Below, in pieces: positions 37,090 to 44,481 of a stretch of DNA of 64,000 nucleotides. Origin of the DNA: Acidicapsa ligni. Its GTDB lineage: Bacteria > Acidobacteriota > Terriglobia > Terriglobales > Acidobacteriaceae. Under the pieces are notes generated by a model. The model searched no databases and was not told where the DNA came from. It saw only the letters and a program-made list of their open reading frames with translations. The translations under genes and the position numbers were made by a program. Within the stretch, counting starts at the first letter, position 1, and each line of letters starts with the position of its first letter. The stretch is from NCBI RefSeq assembly GCF_025685655.1, contig NZ_JAGSYG010000002.1:496001-560000 (forward strand), read 5' to 3'.

Positions 37090-37138
37090 TGGAGCGGGAG
37101 ACCGGGATCGAACCGGCGATATTCAGCTTGGGCTGATG
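37090..37138 (-). pseudogene. tRNA-Gly 3' fragment, probable attachment-site scar
   Basis: Read on the minus strand, the segment has a half-complete tRNA-Gly. The 3' end CTCCCGCTCCA includes CCA, preceded by a fully pairable T-arm (GCCGG-TTCGATC-CCGGT). The anticodon stem TCAGC/GCTGA encloses only CCAA instead of a 7-base loop, so the anticodon is lost. No D-arm or 5' acceptor strand follows. This is not a working tRNA. Fragments of this kind are left when an element integrates at a tRNA 3' end. From its orientation, the inserted DNA would lie to the right (higher coordinates). Confidence 0.7.
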
Positions 37139-37544
37139 TTGCTGAGGAAGCCAGAGAGAACGACGACAAGGCTAAGACAGATGGCGTCAGCGCGGAGTGT
37201 GGAGAGTAGTAACCTGGTTTGCTCGATGGCCCACGTAGACCGATACAACAAACCTTTCAAATCCTGTGCTCTGAATTAAGAGGATTTGCGGACTCCGCAA
37301 GTGCGCAACAAAGATGACTTGGGCTCGCGAAGCCTACGAATCGTCATTGGCTGGCAACAGAACACACGCTGGATCATGCGTTCCATGCTTGCTTCGGTAA
37401 CTGTCGCGGCTTCCGAGCGGCCAGAAGATACTTCAGCCACTCGGTAAATCATGAGAGGTAGATTACTGTTGTTGCTGCCGCACGACAGGTAACTAGTCTG
37501 TTCACTCGTTTGACATAAAGCTAAGCTACTTCCGTAGGGACCGC
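37139..37544. other. Gene-free stretch after the tRNA fragment
   Basis: About 400 bases hold no supported gene. A short odd palindrome, TTGCGGA-C-TCCGCAA, lies at 37286-37300. No integrase gene or remnant of one is recognisable. The stretch ends at the stop codon of the TetR gene. Confidence 0.5.
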
Positions 37545-38132
37545 TTAGTTCTTCAGCAAGACATTAAACGCATTGTCAAAAAACAACTCAAGCGGCTTGT
37601 CGCTCTGCAATGCTTTTGCCCGGACTTGCGCGCCCTCCCAACTATTGACCAGCAACGCGGCAACGTCATCAGGTTTAACAGTTTTGGGCAGCTCCTGCTT
37701 CTCAACGGCCTCTCGAATCGTTCTGGCGATAGCACTCTGCCAGGCGTCGAACGCCTGTCCCAGAAATTTCCGGATCTCCGGATTCTGTCCTGCAACCTCC
37801 AGGGTCATATTGCCGAGAAGACAGCCCGCAATCGGTCCACCGCGAACTCCATAAGTTGCAATCAAGTCTTTGAAGTAGCGGCGCAATTTCTTCAGCGGTG
37901 AAAGATTCGAGCCGTCAAGCAGCCTTTCCCAACGCTCCTGCTCACCGGCAGCGTACCGCTTAATCACCTCAAGTACGAACTCGTCCTTGGTGGTGAAGTG
38001 ATGATAGAAAGACCCTTTCGGAACTTTCGCCGCCTCCAAAATCTGATTGACTCCAGTGGCCATATACCCGGCGGTGTGGATCAAACCGAGGCCAACATGA
38101 ATGAGGTTTTCTTTTGTCGTTTGTTTACTCAT
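37545..38132 (-). CDS. TetR/AcrR-family regulator (intact copy)
   Basis: The 195-residue repressor has an N-terminal helix-turn-helix (ENLIHVGLGLIHTAGYMATG, then NQILEAAKVPKGSFYHHFTT with the YHHF recognition helix) and an all-helical ligand/dimer domain typed like YxaF/LmrA regulators (GGPIAGCLLGNMTLEVAGQ). The ATG at 38132 is well placed. A palindrome AGACTAGTCT lies 10 to 24 bases upstream, so the gene is probably autorepressed. A second, broken copy of the same gene lies 5 kb away. Regulators of this type often control small oxidoreductase genes, and the SDR remnant beside the broken copy bears a similar operator. Confidence 0.93.
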   Translation of the reverse strand: MSKQTTKENLIHVGLGLIHTAGYMATGVNQILEAAKVPKGSFYHHFTTKDEFVLEVIKRYAAGEQERWERLLDGSNLSPLKKLRRYFKDLIATYGVRGGPIAGCLLGNMTLEVAGQNPEIRKFLGQAFDAWQSAIARTIREAVEKQELPKTVKPDDVAALLVNSWEGAQVRAKALQSDKPLELFFDNAFNVLLKN

Positions 38133-38275
38133 GTAAGTATGATTAGACTAGTCTAAATCATCCTCCGTTGCATATCTTTTGTTATCACCCTGCTCCAGAT
38201 TGCAATGGCTGTGTCGATATACGTTAACCACAGCTCCTGAGCGCTGATGAAAGAGCAACTGGGAGGCGACCGTCG
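38133..38275. repeat. Duplicated tetR upstream region, copy A
   Basis: This stretch is clearly related to 43378-43512. Both contain the operator, then TCGTTGCAT-like sequence, then CAGATTGC(A/G)ATGGCT and CTGAGCGC(T/C)GATGA. The duplication therefore includes the regulator and about 140 bases beyond its start. In both copies a short plus-strand frame ends with a similar tail (QIAMA...V.H.. then stop), which may be the remnant of an upstream gene. Confidence 0.7.
38143..38156. promoter_or_regulatory. TetR operator palindrome, intact copy
   Basis: TTAGACTAGTCTAA is a perfect 14-bp palindrome located 11 bases before the TetR start codon. The same core (TAGACTAGTCTA) stands at 43388-43399 before the broken TetR copy. 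A variant stands before the SDR remnant. Confidence 0.7.
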
Positions 38276-38324
38276 CTGCTGCCCCCCAATGTCTTCCTGA
38301 TAAGTCTTGAATGATTAGCTTCGT

Positions 38325-38666
38325 TCAGTTGGAGCTACCATTCAGCTTTGCGATGAGAGTGTTGCCAAACTCTTCGGCTGACATCGGCTGCTGGCCAGTG
38401 ATGAGTTCGCGATCAACCACTACATTCGGATGCCAGTTGGTAAACGTATCAACGTGAGCACCAGCCTCGGCAAGAGCATTAACCGGATAGAACTGCACAT
38501 AGCCACCCAGGCCCTTAGGGCCTTCAAGAACGTCCTCTTCACCAGTCGAGAAAATCGTTACATGGTAACCTGCGTAAGGCCAGCCCTTTGCCAGGAAGCT
38601 TGCGCTTCCGTCGCCTGCAATCAAGGCTTTCTGGAAGGCTTCTGAATCGCTCAGTGCAATGACCGA
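38325..38666 (-). pseudogene. Truncated DJ-1/PfpI-family gene (3' part only)
   Basis: The frame encodes only the C-terminal half of a type 1 glutamine-amidotransferase-like (DJ-1/PfpI) protein: LSDSEAFQKALIAGDG, then AKGWPYAGYHVTIFS, FYPVNALAEAGAHVD and NVVVDRELITGQQPMS. Full-length relatives have about 220-230 residues. Here homology begins at about 38666, just after the point where the catalytic CHGP cysteine motif should be, and an in-frame stop lies immediately upstream. The 5' end is lost and the remnant abuts the divergent monooxygenase gene, so a rearrangement happened at this boundary. It cannot be catalytic. Confidence 0.8.
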
Positions 38667-38955
38667 CGGAAAGCTCTATCTACTTGCGGAATTTCTAGTG
38701 AAGCCTGAATTGCTGGAAGAGACAAAGGAAGTTTTTTCTAAGCTTCTTCCCACCGTTTTGAAGGAGCCGGGTTGTGAGGCCATATATACGACCTCGATCG
38801 ATAGCGACCCGAGCAAACTCGTTTTCTTCGAAAGCTTCTCTTCCGAAGAAGCACACAAGTTCCACATGGCACAGGATTACACGCACGGGCTTGCTGTAGA
38901 TCTCGAAAGCAAACTTGCGGGGCCAATGAAGGTGACGAAGCTCAACGCCTTCTAG
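38659..38955 (+). CDS. Antibiotic biosynthesis monooxygenase (ABM/YgiN-like) protein
   Basis: This 98-residue protein fits the dimeric alpha-beta barrel ABM domain found in quinol monooxygenases such as YgiN. KLYLLAEFLVKPELLEETKE opens the fold, followed by LPTVLKEPGCEAIYTT, KLVFFESFSSEEAHKFHM and a final strand. The ATG at 38659 lies inside the remnant of the divergent DJ-1 gene and has no ribosome binding site. The original 5' region may therefore have been lost, and the gene may be poorly expressed. It could detoxify quinones, but the substrate is not predictable. Confidence 0.82.
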   Translation: MTDGKLYLLAEFLVKPELLEETKEVFSKLLPTVLKEPGCEAIYTTSIDSDPSKLVFFESFSSEEAHKFHMAQDYTHGLAVDLESKLAGPMKVTKLNAF

Positions 38956-38984
38956 AGGAGGCGTTGAGCCTAAATCGTGGAATG

Positions 38985-39413
38985 CTATACGTCTCGATTT
39001 GCTTTTCGACTGCGCCCTTCAGCGCTGGTCTTTTTGACAGGCTTTCGATCGTTTGAGGGTTTGCCTTTTGCCTGATAGCCCTTTAACTTCCGGGTGATAT
39101 ACACTTCAATCTCACTTAACTTCGCTATCTTTCCGCGGATAACTTCACGGCCCTCTTCGAGAAATTGAATCAATTGCTCTTGTGTATATCCTGCGGCAGT
39201 GACCTTGAGAATTGGCCCGATCTCACTCAAAGAGAGTCCTAATCGCTGGAGGTCGCGGATATTTTCTATCGTCTTTAAGACAGACAAATTGTATTCACGA
39301 TACGTTCTGCTACTGGCCTGCCGCGGTGTCGACGTGATTAGACCAAGCTCCTCGTAATGGCGAATACCGTCTTTGGACAAACCTGCCATTTTCGCGATCT
39401 CGTTGATCAGCAT
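38985..39413 (-). CDS. MerR-family transcriptional regulator
   Basis: The 142-residue regulator begins with the MerR winged helix (LINEIAKMAGLSKDGIRHYE, ELGLITSTPR, YREYNLSVLKTIENIRDLQ), then the dimerisation helix (GLSLSEIGPILKV onward) and a basic tail of about 40 residues (KPVKKTSAEGRSRKANRD). There are no cysteines for metal binding, so it probably answers to an organic ligand. AGAGGA precedes the ATG. It diverges from an MFS transporter gene; the region between holds a promoter with the long 19-bp spacer expected for MerR activation. Confidence 0.92.
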   Translation of the reverse strand: MLINEIAKMAGLSKDGIRHYEELGLITSTPRQASSRTYREYNLSVLKTIENIRDLQRLGLSLSEIGPILKVTAAGYTQEQLIQFLEEGREVIRGKIAKLSEIEVYITRKLKGYQAKGKPSNDRKPVKKTSAEGRSRKANRDV

Positions 39414-39422
39414 CTTGTCCTC

Positions 39423-39453
39423 TTGACTGTTGGGTTACTCCACACAGTATATT
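39423..39453 (+). promoter_or_regulatory. MerR-type promoter with 19-bp spacer
   Basis: TTGACT (39423-39428) and TATATT (39448-39453) are separated by 19 bases, the lengthened spacing typical of promoters activated by MerR proteins. The spacer holds a loose dyad, TGTNNGG-N5-CCNNACA. It points towards the MFS gene at 39566, and the divergent gene encodes a MerR protein. Confidence 0.6.
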
Positions 39454-39487
39454 AGTTGAGTCGGGCATGAAAAAGGGTAGTGGCTAG

Positions 39488-39531
39488 AGTAAATAAATGA
39501 GGTTAGTAAATAAATGAGGTTCGAACCTCAT
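39488..39531. repeat. Tandem 17-bp repeat and palindrome before the MFS gene
   Basis: AGTAAATAAATGAGGTT occurs twice in direct succession (39488-39504 and 39505-39521). The second copy runs into a perfect 18-bp palindrome ATGAGGTTCGAACCTCAT (39514-39531). It lies in the leader between the MerR-type promoter and the MFS start, so it could be a regulator site or an mRNA hairpin. Confidence 0.7.
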
Positions 39532-39565
39532 CTCCTACTTTGGGAGCTAAAAGGAATATAGGCAA

Positions 39566-40900
39566 GTGAGTATAAGCCCCACTACCAATCCAGCTGTAAC
39601 AAGAACGCAGCTTCGAACAATGTGGTTGGCTTCAATAGGCGGAGCACTTGAGTTCTACGACTTCGTTATCTTTGTCTTCTTCACCGCCGTCATCGGAAAA
39701 CTATTTTTTGCAGCAAATTTGCCGGATTGGGTAAGGCAACTCCAAACCTTTGGCATCTTCGCCGTAGGCTACATCGTGCGCCCACTCGGTGGAATTGTCA
39801 TGGCGCATCCCGGAGATACTTTAGGCCGAAAGCGTGTCTTCACTCTCAGCATCCTGCTCATGGCATTTCCCACGCTCATCATTGGCCTTGTACCCACATA
39901 CCGCTCGATCGGAATTGGGGCGCCACTTCTCTTGCTCGTCATGCGAGTACTGCAGGGAATGGCGATCGGTGGTGAAGCACCAGGAGGCTGGGTGTTTGTC
40001 GCAGAACATGCGCCTGCGCACCGAACCGGCCTCGGGATTGGGCTTCTCACCTCGGGACTAAGTTTCGGTATCCTGATTGGATCGCTTGTAACCACGCTAA
40101 TGCATCTCTTTCTGAGTCCCGAACAAATTCTCGCAGGCTTCTGGCGGTTGCCGTTTCTGCTTGGAGGCGTGTTGGGATTCTTCGGCTTGATCCTACGCAG
40201 AAAGCTTCAGGAAACACCTGTCTTTGAGGAGATCCGGACCCAGGCACAAGCGAGACGTGAACTACCTCTTTGGGTGATCCTAAGAACTTCGCCGCGAGCT
40301 GTTGTTGCCTCATTTGCAGGCACATGGGTGCTCACTGCTGGAATCCTCGTCGTCATTCTCATGACGCCGACGTTGCTCCAAAATGTGTTCCGCCTTAATG
40401 CGGATAAAATTCAGATTGCGAATCTTGCTGGCACAGCAGCCTTGGTTGTCTCGACAACTGTGATTGGTATGGCGGTGGACCGTTACGGGTTAAAGCGGCT
40501 CGCGATTCCGAGCATGGCCTTTCTGGCTCTTTCCACCTATGCTCTTTACTTCGCAGCAATGCATGCACCTGGCGCGATCCTGCCGCTCTACATCCTGGCC
40601 GGGTTCGGTGCTGGTGCTGTCGTACTGACGCCAATCGCCATGGTTAACGCATTTCCACCGCTCGTTCGGTTCACCGGCGTCTCCTTCTCATACAATATCG
40701 CTTACGCTATTTTTGGCGGCCTGACACCCCCATTGGTCGCTTGGCTGGGCCAACTTAATTCACTCGGGCCTGTGTATTACGTCGCAGCCGTCGCTGTAAT
40801 AGGGGCGGTAGGAATTTTAATATCTCCCAATTACGTGTCCAATCGTTGTGAACTTTTTCCCGGACAGTCTCTGGGAGTTGATACAGAAAGAAGAAGTTAG
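39566..40900 (+). CDS. MFS transporter, metabolite:proton symporter (MHS) type
   Basis: This 444-residue inner-membrane carrier has 12 predicted helices. WLASIGGALEFYDFVIFVFF in helix 1 and GYIVRPLGGIVMAHPGDTLG with RKRVF mark the MHS group, to which shikimate, citrate and proline/betaine symporters belong. LLLLVMRVLQGMAIGGEAPG is the conserved segment around helix 4. Translation starts at a GTG with AGGAA about ten bases upstream. The methyltransferase gene follows after 18 bases on the same strand. It is probably induced through the divergent MerR regulator. The substrate is not readable from sequence. Confidence 0.92.
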   Translation: MSISPTTNPAVTRTQLRTMWLASIGGALEFYDFVIFVFFTAVIGKLFFAANLPDWVRQLQTFGIFAVGYIVRPLGGIVMAHPGDTLGRKRVFTLSILLMAFPTLIIGLVPTYRSIGIGAPLLLLVMRVLQGMAIGGEAPGGWVFVAEHAPAHRTGLGIGLLTSGLSFGILIGSLVTTLMHLFLSPEQILAGFWRLPFLLGGVLGFFGLILRRKLQETPVFEEIRTQAQARRELPLWVILRTSPRAVVASFAGTWVLTAGILVVILMTPTLLQNVFRLNADKIQIANLAGTAALVVSTTVIGMAVDRYGLKRLAIPSMAFLALSTYALYFAAMHAPGAILPLYILAGFGAGAVVLTPIAMVNAFPPLVRFTGVSFSYNIAYAIFGGLTPPLVAWLGQLNSLGPVYYVAAVAVIGAVGILISPNYVSNRCELFPGQSLGVDTERRS

Positions 40901-40918
40901 ACATTGCAGGAGATACAT

Positions 40919-41929
40919 ATGAGTGATTCGCAACCTACCCCGGAAAAAGTTCTTTCCATGATGAACGCGTATCAACAGACAGCTGCCTTATATGCGGCGA
41001 TAGAACTTGATGTGTTTGGTGCGCTTGGTAAGGGATGCAACGACGTACCATCGATCTCAAGGCACTGCGGGGCATCGGAAAGAGGCATTCGGATTCTGTG
41101 TGATTTTCTGTCCAGCCATGGACTCATCGAAAAGTCGAATGGGCGCTACAATCACACACCAACGAGTCTGGTATTCCTCGACCCAGGTTCTCCGATGTCG
41201 ATGGGATCGCTGGCTGCATTTCTGAATGACTCAGCGGTAAATAATGTGTATCGCAACCTCGCAGAGGTAGTTCGGACGGGCAGAACGACACTACCGGGGA
41301 CCGGAACAATTGAGCCGGAAAACCCACTCTGGGTAACGTTTGCAAAGTCCATGGTGCCCATGATGGGGCCGATAGCAGTTCCGCTGAGCAACCTGGTTCT
41401 GGGTGAGCTAAGCGGCCCGATACGAGTGCTGGATGTTGCCGCGGGTCATGGGCTGTTTGGGATTGAGATTGCTAAGCAAAACCCCTCCGCACAGATCACA
41501 GCGCTCGATTGGAATCAGGTGCTCGATGTGGCATCAGAGAATGCGCGAATTGCCGGAGTAGACGATCGCTATACACGGCTGCCTGGAAGCGCATTTGATG
41601 TCGAATTTGGCGGCCTATATGACGCTGTCTTGCTGACAAATTTTCTCCACCACTTCGATAAGCCGACATGCGTGACTCTGTTGAAGAAGGTACATAGAGC
41701 GTTACGTCCGGGCGGGATAGTAGCCACGCTTGAATTTGTGCCCGATGAGAGTCGTACCAGGCCGTTGGCCGCTACGGGATTTGCCATGACTATGTTGACC
41801 TCTACGGAGGCGGGGGACGCATACACGTTGGCAGAACTCTCAGCTATGTATCAGGAGGCTGGATTCGGAACAGTCGCGGCACATCCAATACCGATGAGTC
41901 CGCAAACAGTCATCCTGGGAAAAGCCTGA
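40919..41929 (+). CDS. SAM-dependent O-methyltransferase (winged-helix type)
   Basis: This 336-residue enzyme resembles the O-methyltransferase family 2 seen in secondary metabolism. The N-terminal dimerisation/winged-helix part (LSMMNAYQQTAALYAAIELD, SISRHCGASERGIRILCDFL) is followed by a Rossmann fold with SAM motif VLDVAAGHGLFGIEIAKQ at about 166-183, the acidic residue in ITALDWNQ, and LLTNFLHHFDKPTC. CAGGAGA lies five bases before the ATG at 40919; the upstream TTG is not needed. It directly follows the MFS transporter, so the pair may modify and move the same small molecule. A 17-bp inverted repeat follows the gene. Confidence 0.9.
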   Translation: MSDSQPTPEKVLSMMNAYQQTAALYAAIELDVFGALGKGCNDVPSISRHCGASERGIRILCDFLSSHGLIEKSNGRYNHTPTSLVFLDPGSPMSMGSLAAFLNDSAVNNVYRNLAEVVRTGRTTLPGTGTIEPENPLWVTFAKSMVPMMGPIAVPLSNLVLGELSGPIRVLDVAAGHGLFGIEIAKQNPSAQITALDWNQVLDVASENARIAGVDDRYTRLPGSAFDVEFGGLYDAVLLTNFLHHFDKPTCVTLLKKVHRALRPGGIVATLEFVPDESRTRPLAATGFAMTMLTSTEAGDAYTLAELSAMYQEAGFGTVAAHPIPMSPQTVILGKA

Positions 41930-41978
41930 AGTCAACGAATGCCTGTGTCGTAGAGGAAAGGGAATGGGAATTCGTACC

Positions 41979-42020
41979 GCTTTTACATCAGCATGTCGAT
42001 GCTCATGCTGATGTAAAAGC
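41979..42020 (+). terminator. Perfect 17-bp inverted repeat after the methyltransferase
   Basis: GCTTTTACATCAGCATG (41979-41995) is exactly mirrored at 42004-42020 with an 8-base loop. It lies 50 bases after the methyltransferase stop codon. No T-run follows, so it may end or stabilise the MFS-methyltransferase transcript. The rest of the stretch up to 42242 shows no gene. Confidence 0.55.
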
Positions 42021-42242
42021 AGCTACGCCCCTGCGCCTGCCCATCACCGGACCTTTCGCTACCGCATCGCCTTCTTCATCAACCTATTGAAGATGAGGTC
42101 GGTCAGAAACGTTTAAGAAAAAGCATTACACCAGACGCGATAGCGGGCTTGAGGTCGCTGATTCAGAGCGCGCTTTCGATCTGAATAGTGAAGAGCTGCG
42201 GATTCGTTCCGATCAGCTTTATCGAACCTTGTTCTGAACGCT

Positions 42243-42869
42243 TCAATGACCTTCAGAATAGTCGGCACCTACTGTAGCCGACTCCCAGGCATCCAGATTG
42301 TCCTGCCATTGCGTAGGCTTGGTAAGGAAGCGCTTGAGGGCAATTTTACCGAGAAGAAGATGCAATGGTGGCTCAGTTGAGTCAGCTACCTGAATGATGG
42401 CCTCAACAGCTTTTTGCGATCTTCGGCTTGTTTCCTATTCTGCGAACTTTCCTGAACGTCCAAGGAAGTCTGTTCGAAAGGGGTCAGGCTCGATGACTGT
42501 GACATGCACACCGAACGGTTTCATCTCTTCGGCCAAAATCTCGCTGAAGTCTTCGACTGCAAATTTAGTGACATTGTAGAAGCCCCAGCCCGCAGACCCG
42601 ATCAACCCGCCAATCGAAGACAAGTTGAAGATATGTCCACTACCTCGATTACGAAAATGCGGAAGGAAAGCGCGGGATGTACGAATGACTCCATAAAGAT
42701 TGGTCTGCAAAACAGGCTCGAACTTCTGCACCGACACCTCTTCGATAGCGCCGTTAATGCCATAGCCGGCATTGTTGACCAACACATCCACATGGCCGAA
42801 AGCGTAGATCGCTTCCTGCACTACGCTAGGAATCTTGAAATTGTCTGCATCAGCGGTTACATATGAGAC
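42243..42869 (-). pseudogene. SDR oxidoreductase pseudogene, 5' deletion and internal stop
   Basis: The frame encodes the middle and end of a short-chain dehydrogenase: GHVDVLVNNAGYGINGA, IFNLSSIGGLIG and the catalytic pair in YNVTK. The N-terminal cofactor motif TGxxxGIG is missing because homology begins only at about 42869, next to the promoter-like operator. After GRSGKFAE a TAG at 42435-42437 interrupts the frame. Downstream of it the same frame continues with clear SDR tail sequence (AVEAIIQVADSTEPPLHLLL and LDAWESATVGADYSEGH) to a stop at 42243. It carries two independent lesions and is non-functional. Confidence 0.85.
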
Positions 42870-42881
42870 TAGACCAGTCTG
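42866..42881. promoter_or_regulatory. TetR operator-like site at the SDR remnant
   Basis: AGACTAGACCAGTCT shares the half-sites AGACT/AGTCT with the palindromes in front of both TetR genes, and TAGACCAGTCTG is two bases away from that operator core. It stands where the promoter of the SDR gene would be, suggesting that the SDR was once a target of the TetR regulator. Confidence 0.55.
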
Positions 42882-42921
42882 TTTATTGATTAATAAAAAT
42901 AGGCAATGTAATTAAACTTTC

Positions 42922-43377
42922 TCAGCTCTTGAGCAACACATTGAATGCATTATTGAAGAACAACTCAAGAGGCTTGTCATTCTGGACCGTCTTTGCACGG
43001 ACCTGCGCACCTTCTCAACCATTGACCAGCAGAGCAGCTACTTCAAGGCTCAAATTACCGAGAAGGCATCCCGCCATCGGCCCGCCGCAGATCTCATAAG
43101 TGGCTATCAAGTCTTTAAAGTACCGCCACAATTTCTTCAGCGGCGAAAGATTCGAGCCGTCAAGCAGCCTTTCCCAACGCTCCTGCTCAGCGGCCGCGTA
43201 CCGATTAATCACCTCAAGGATGAACTCGTCCTTGGTGGTGAAGTGGTGATAGAAAGACCCCTTGGGGACATTGGATGCCTCCAGGACCTGGTTGATCCCG
43301 GTAGCCGTGTAATCCGCAGAGTGGATCAAACCAAGGCCAACTTGGATGAGGTTTTCTCTTGTCGTTTGTTTACTCAT
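42922..43377 (-). pseudogene. Broken second copy of the TetR gene
   Basis: The first 110 codons closely match the intact TetR protein at 37545-38132 (MSKQTTRENLIQVGLGLIHS, VPKGSFYHHFTTKDEF, ERLLDGSNLSPLKKL). About 50 codons are then deleted: GNLSLEVA joins directly to ALLVNG, skipping the segment that in the intact gene lies between two VA codon pairs. At the next position a TGA (43012-43014 region) replaces the tryptophan codon. The frame continues after it with GAQVRAKTVQNDKPLELFF and the normal C-terminus to a stop at 42922. The helix-turn-helix part remains readable, so a truncated DNA-binding fragment is conceivable. Confidence 0.88.
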
Positions 43378-43512
43378 GTCAGCTGATTAGACTAGTCTAT
43401 ATCGTCCTTCGTTGCATAATTATTGTCTGACCATTCCGCAGATTGCGATGGCTATGGGAATGTTCGTCAAGCACAACTTCTGAGCGCCGATGAAGTACAG
43501 AAAGGCGACCCT
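43378..43512. repeat. Duplicated tetR upstream region, copy B
   Basis: This is the counterpart of 38133-38275, with the operator core TAGACTAGTCTA at 43388-43399. Similarity fades near 43512. From there to the yceI stop at 43653 no gene is supported. Confidence 0.7.
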
Positions 43513-43652
43513 TCCGGCGGTTTGGCAAGAACTGGAGTAGCGAAGCCATGCAATAGGCTGAGCAGGAATGGGACGGCCGAGATCAGCCGCCAGCATCAAA
43601 CAGAGCTTTACAGACTGTCGATATCGGGCATGCCAAACGTCAGGGCAGAGAA

Positions 43653-44225
43653 TTACTTGTCGGCCTCAGCGTCGATGGTGAACTTTATCTCATCACCGAG
43701 GATGGCAGTGGGATACTTCGAGGCGAAGTTGAAGTCGCTGCGTTTGAGAATGCCGGTTGCAGCGAAACCGATAATCAATTTGCCCATCCTGGTGGGAGGT
43801 GTAGGTCCGTCGACCGCGAGCGTAACGCTCTTCGTGACGCCTGCCAGAGTGAGATCTCCGACGATCTGAAGCTTGCCCGATGTGCCGGAAACGGCGGTGG
43901 ATTTGAAGGTCATGGTTGGGTACTTCTCTATGTTGAAGAAGTTGGGTGACTTAAGATCTGCATCTCTCGTCGAGTTAGCGGTTGAAATAGAAGCGGTCGG
44001 GATAACGACTTCAACGCTGGACTTCGAGGGGTCTTTTTCATTCCAGTTCACGGTCCCGGTGATGCCGCCGAAGGAACCGCGCACGTTACTGACAGGAACA
44101 CGACGTATCTGGAAATCAACTTGTGTGTGATTTGTATCGATGGTCCAGGCGGAGGTCTGAGCAAGAGCGCTGGCTCCCGAGAGCAGTAGCGTGGAAAAAA
44201 CAGCAGTAAAGAAGCGGAGGTTCAT
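43653..44225 (-). CDS. YceI-family periplasmic lipid-binding protein
   Basis: YceI proteins are lipocalin-like periplasmic barrels that bind isoprenoid-type lipids. The 190-residue product has a signal peptide (residues 1-22, FFTAVFSTLLLSGASALAQ), then WTIDTNHTQVDFQIRRV, the typical first strand, RGSFGGITGTV, SISTANSTRDADLKSPNFF, the hallmark turn before FNIEKYPTMTFKS, and GDLTLAGVTKSVTL. The ATG at 44225 has AAGGAGAAT upstream. It is a single gene. Some homologues respond to acid or membrane stress. Confidence 0.93.
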   Translation of the reverse strand: MNLRFFTAVFSTLLLSGASALAQTSAWTIDTNHTQVDFQIRRVPVSNVRGSFGGITGTVNWNEKDPSKSSVEVVIPTASISTANSTRDADLKSPNFFNIEKYPTMTFKSTAVSGTSGKLQIVGDLTLAGVTKSVTLAVDGPTPPTRMGKLIIGFAATGILKRSDFNFASKYPTAILGDEIKFTIDAEADK

Positions 44226-44481
44226 TGGGTCATTCTCCTTGCATAGTGAAACCGGGCTGAAGGCATTGTTGAAGCTGCAATTATGAGGATGTACGCAACG
44301 TGGTGGCGTCTGATTCGCGCCAATCTATCTCTAGCTTTTTCGTTGTTGACGCAGATGTACTCTTCAAGCGAATAGAGTTTGGTCGCTCGCCTCAACTCCA
44401 AAATGATTCGGTGCAGTGATATTCCCCGATGGGATATACAGCGGTAATTCGCATACATGATCGTTGCCGATTATTGGTCTC

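Noticed and set aside
37070-37279. 69-codon plus-strand frame over the tRNA fragment
   Set aside because: The GDRDRTGDIQLG-like peptide is a typical false translation of an antisense tRNA 3' end.
43423-43869. Plus-strand frame opposite to yceI
   Set aside because: Most of it is antisense to the clear YceI gene and the first part falls in the duplicated TetR upstream region.
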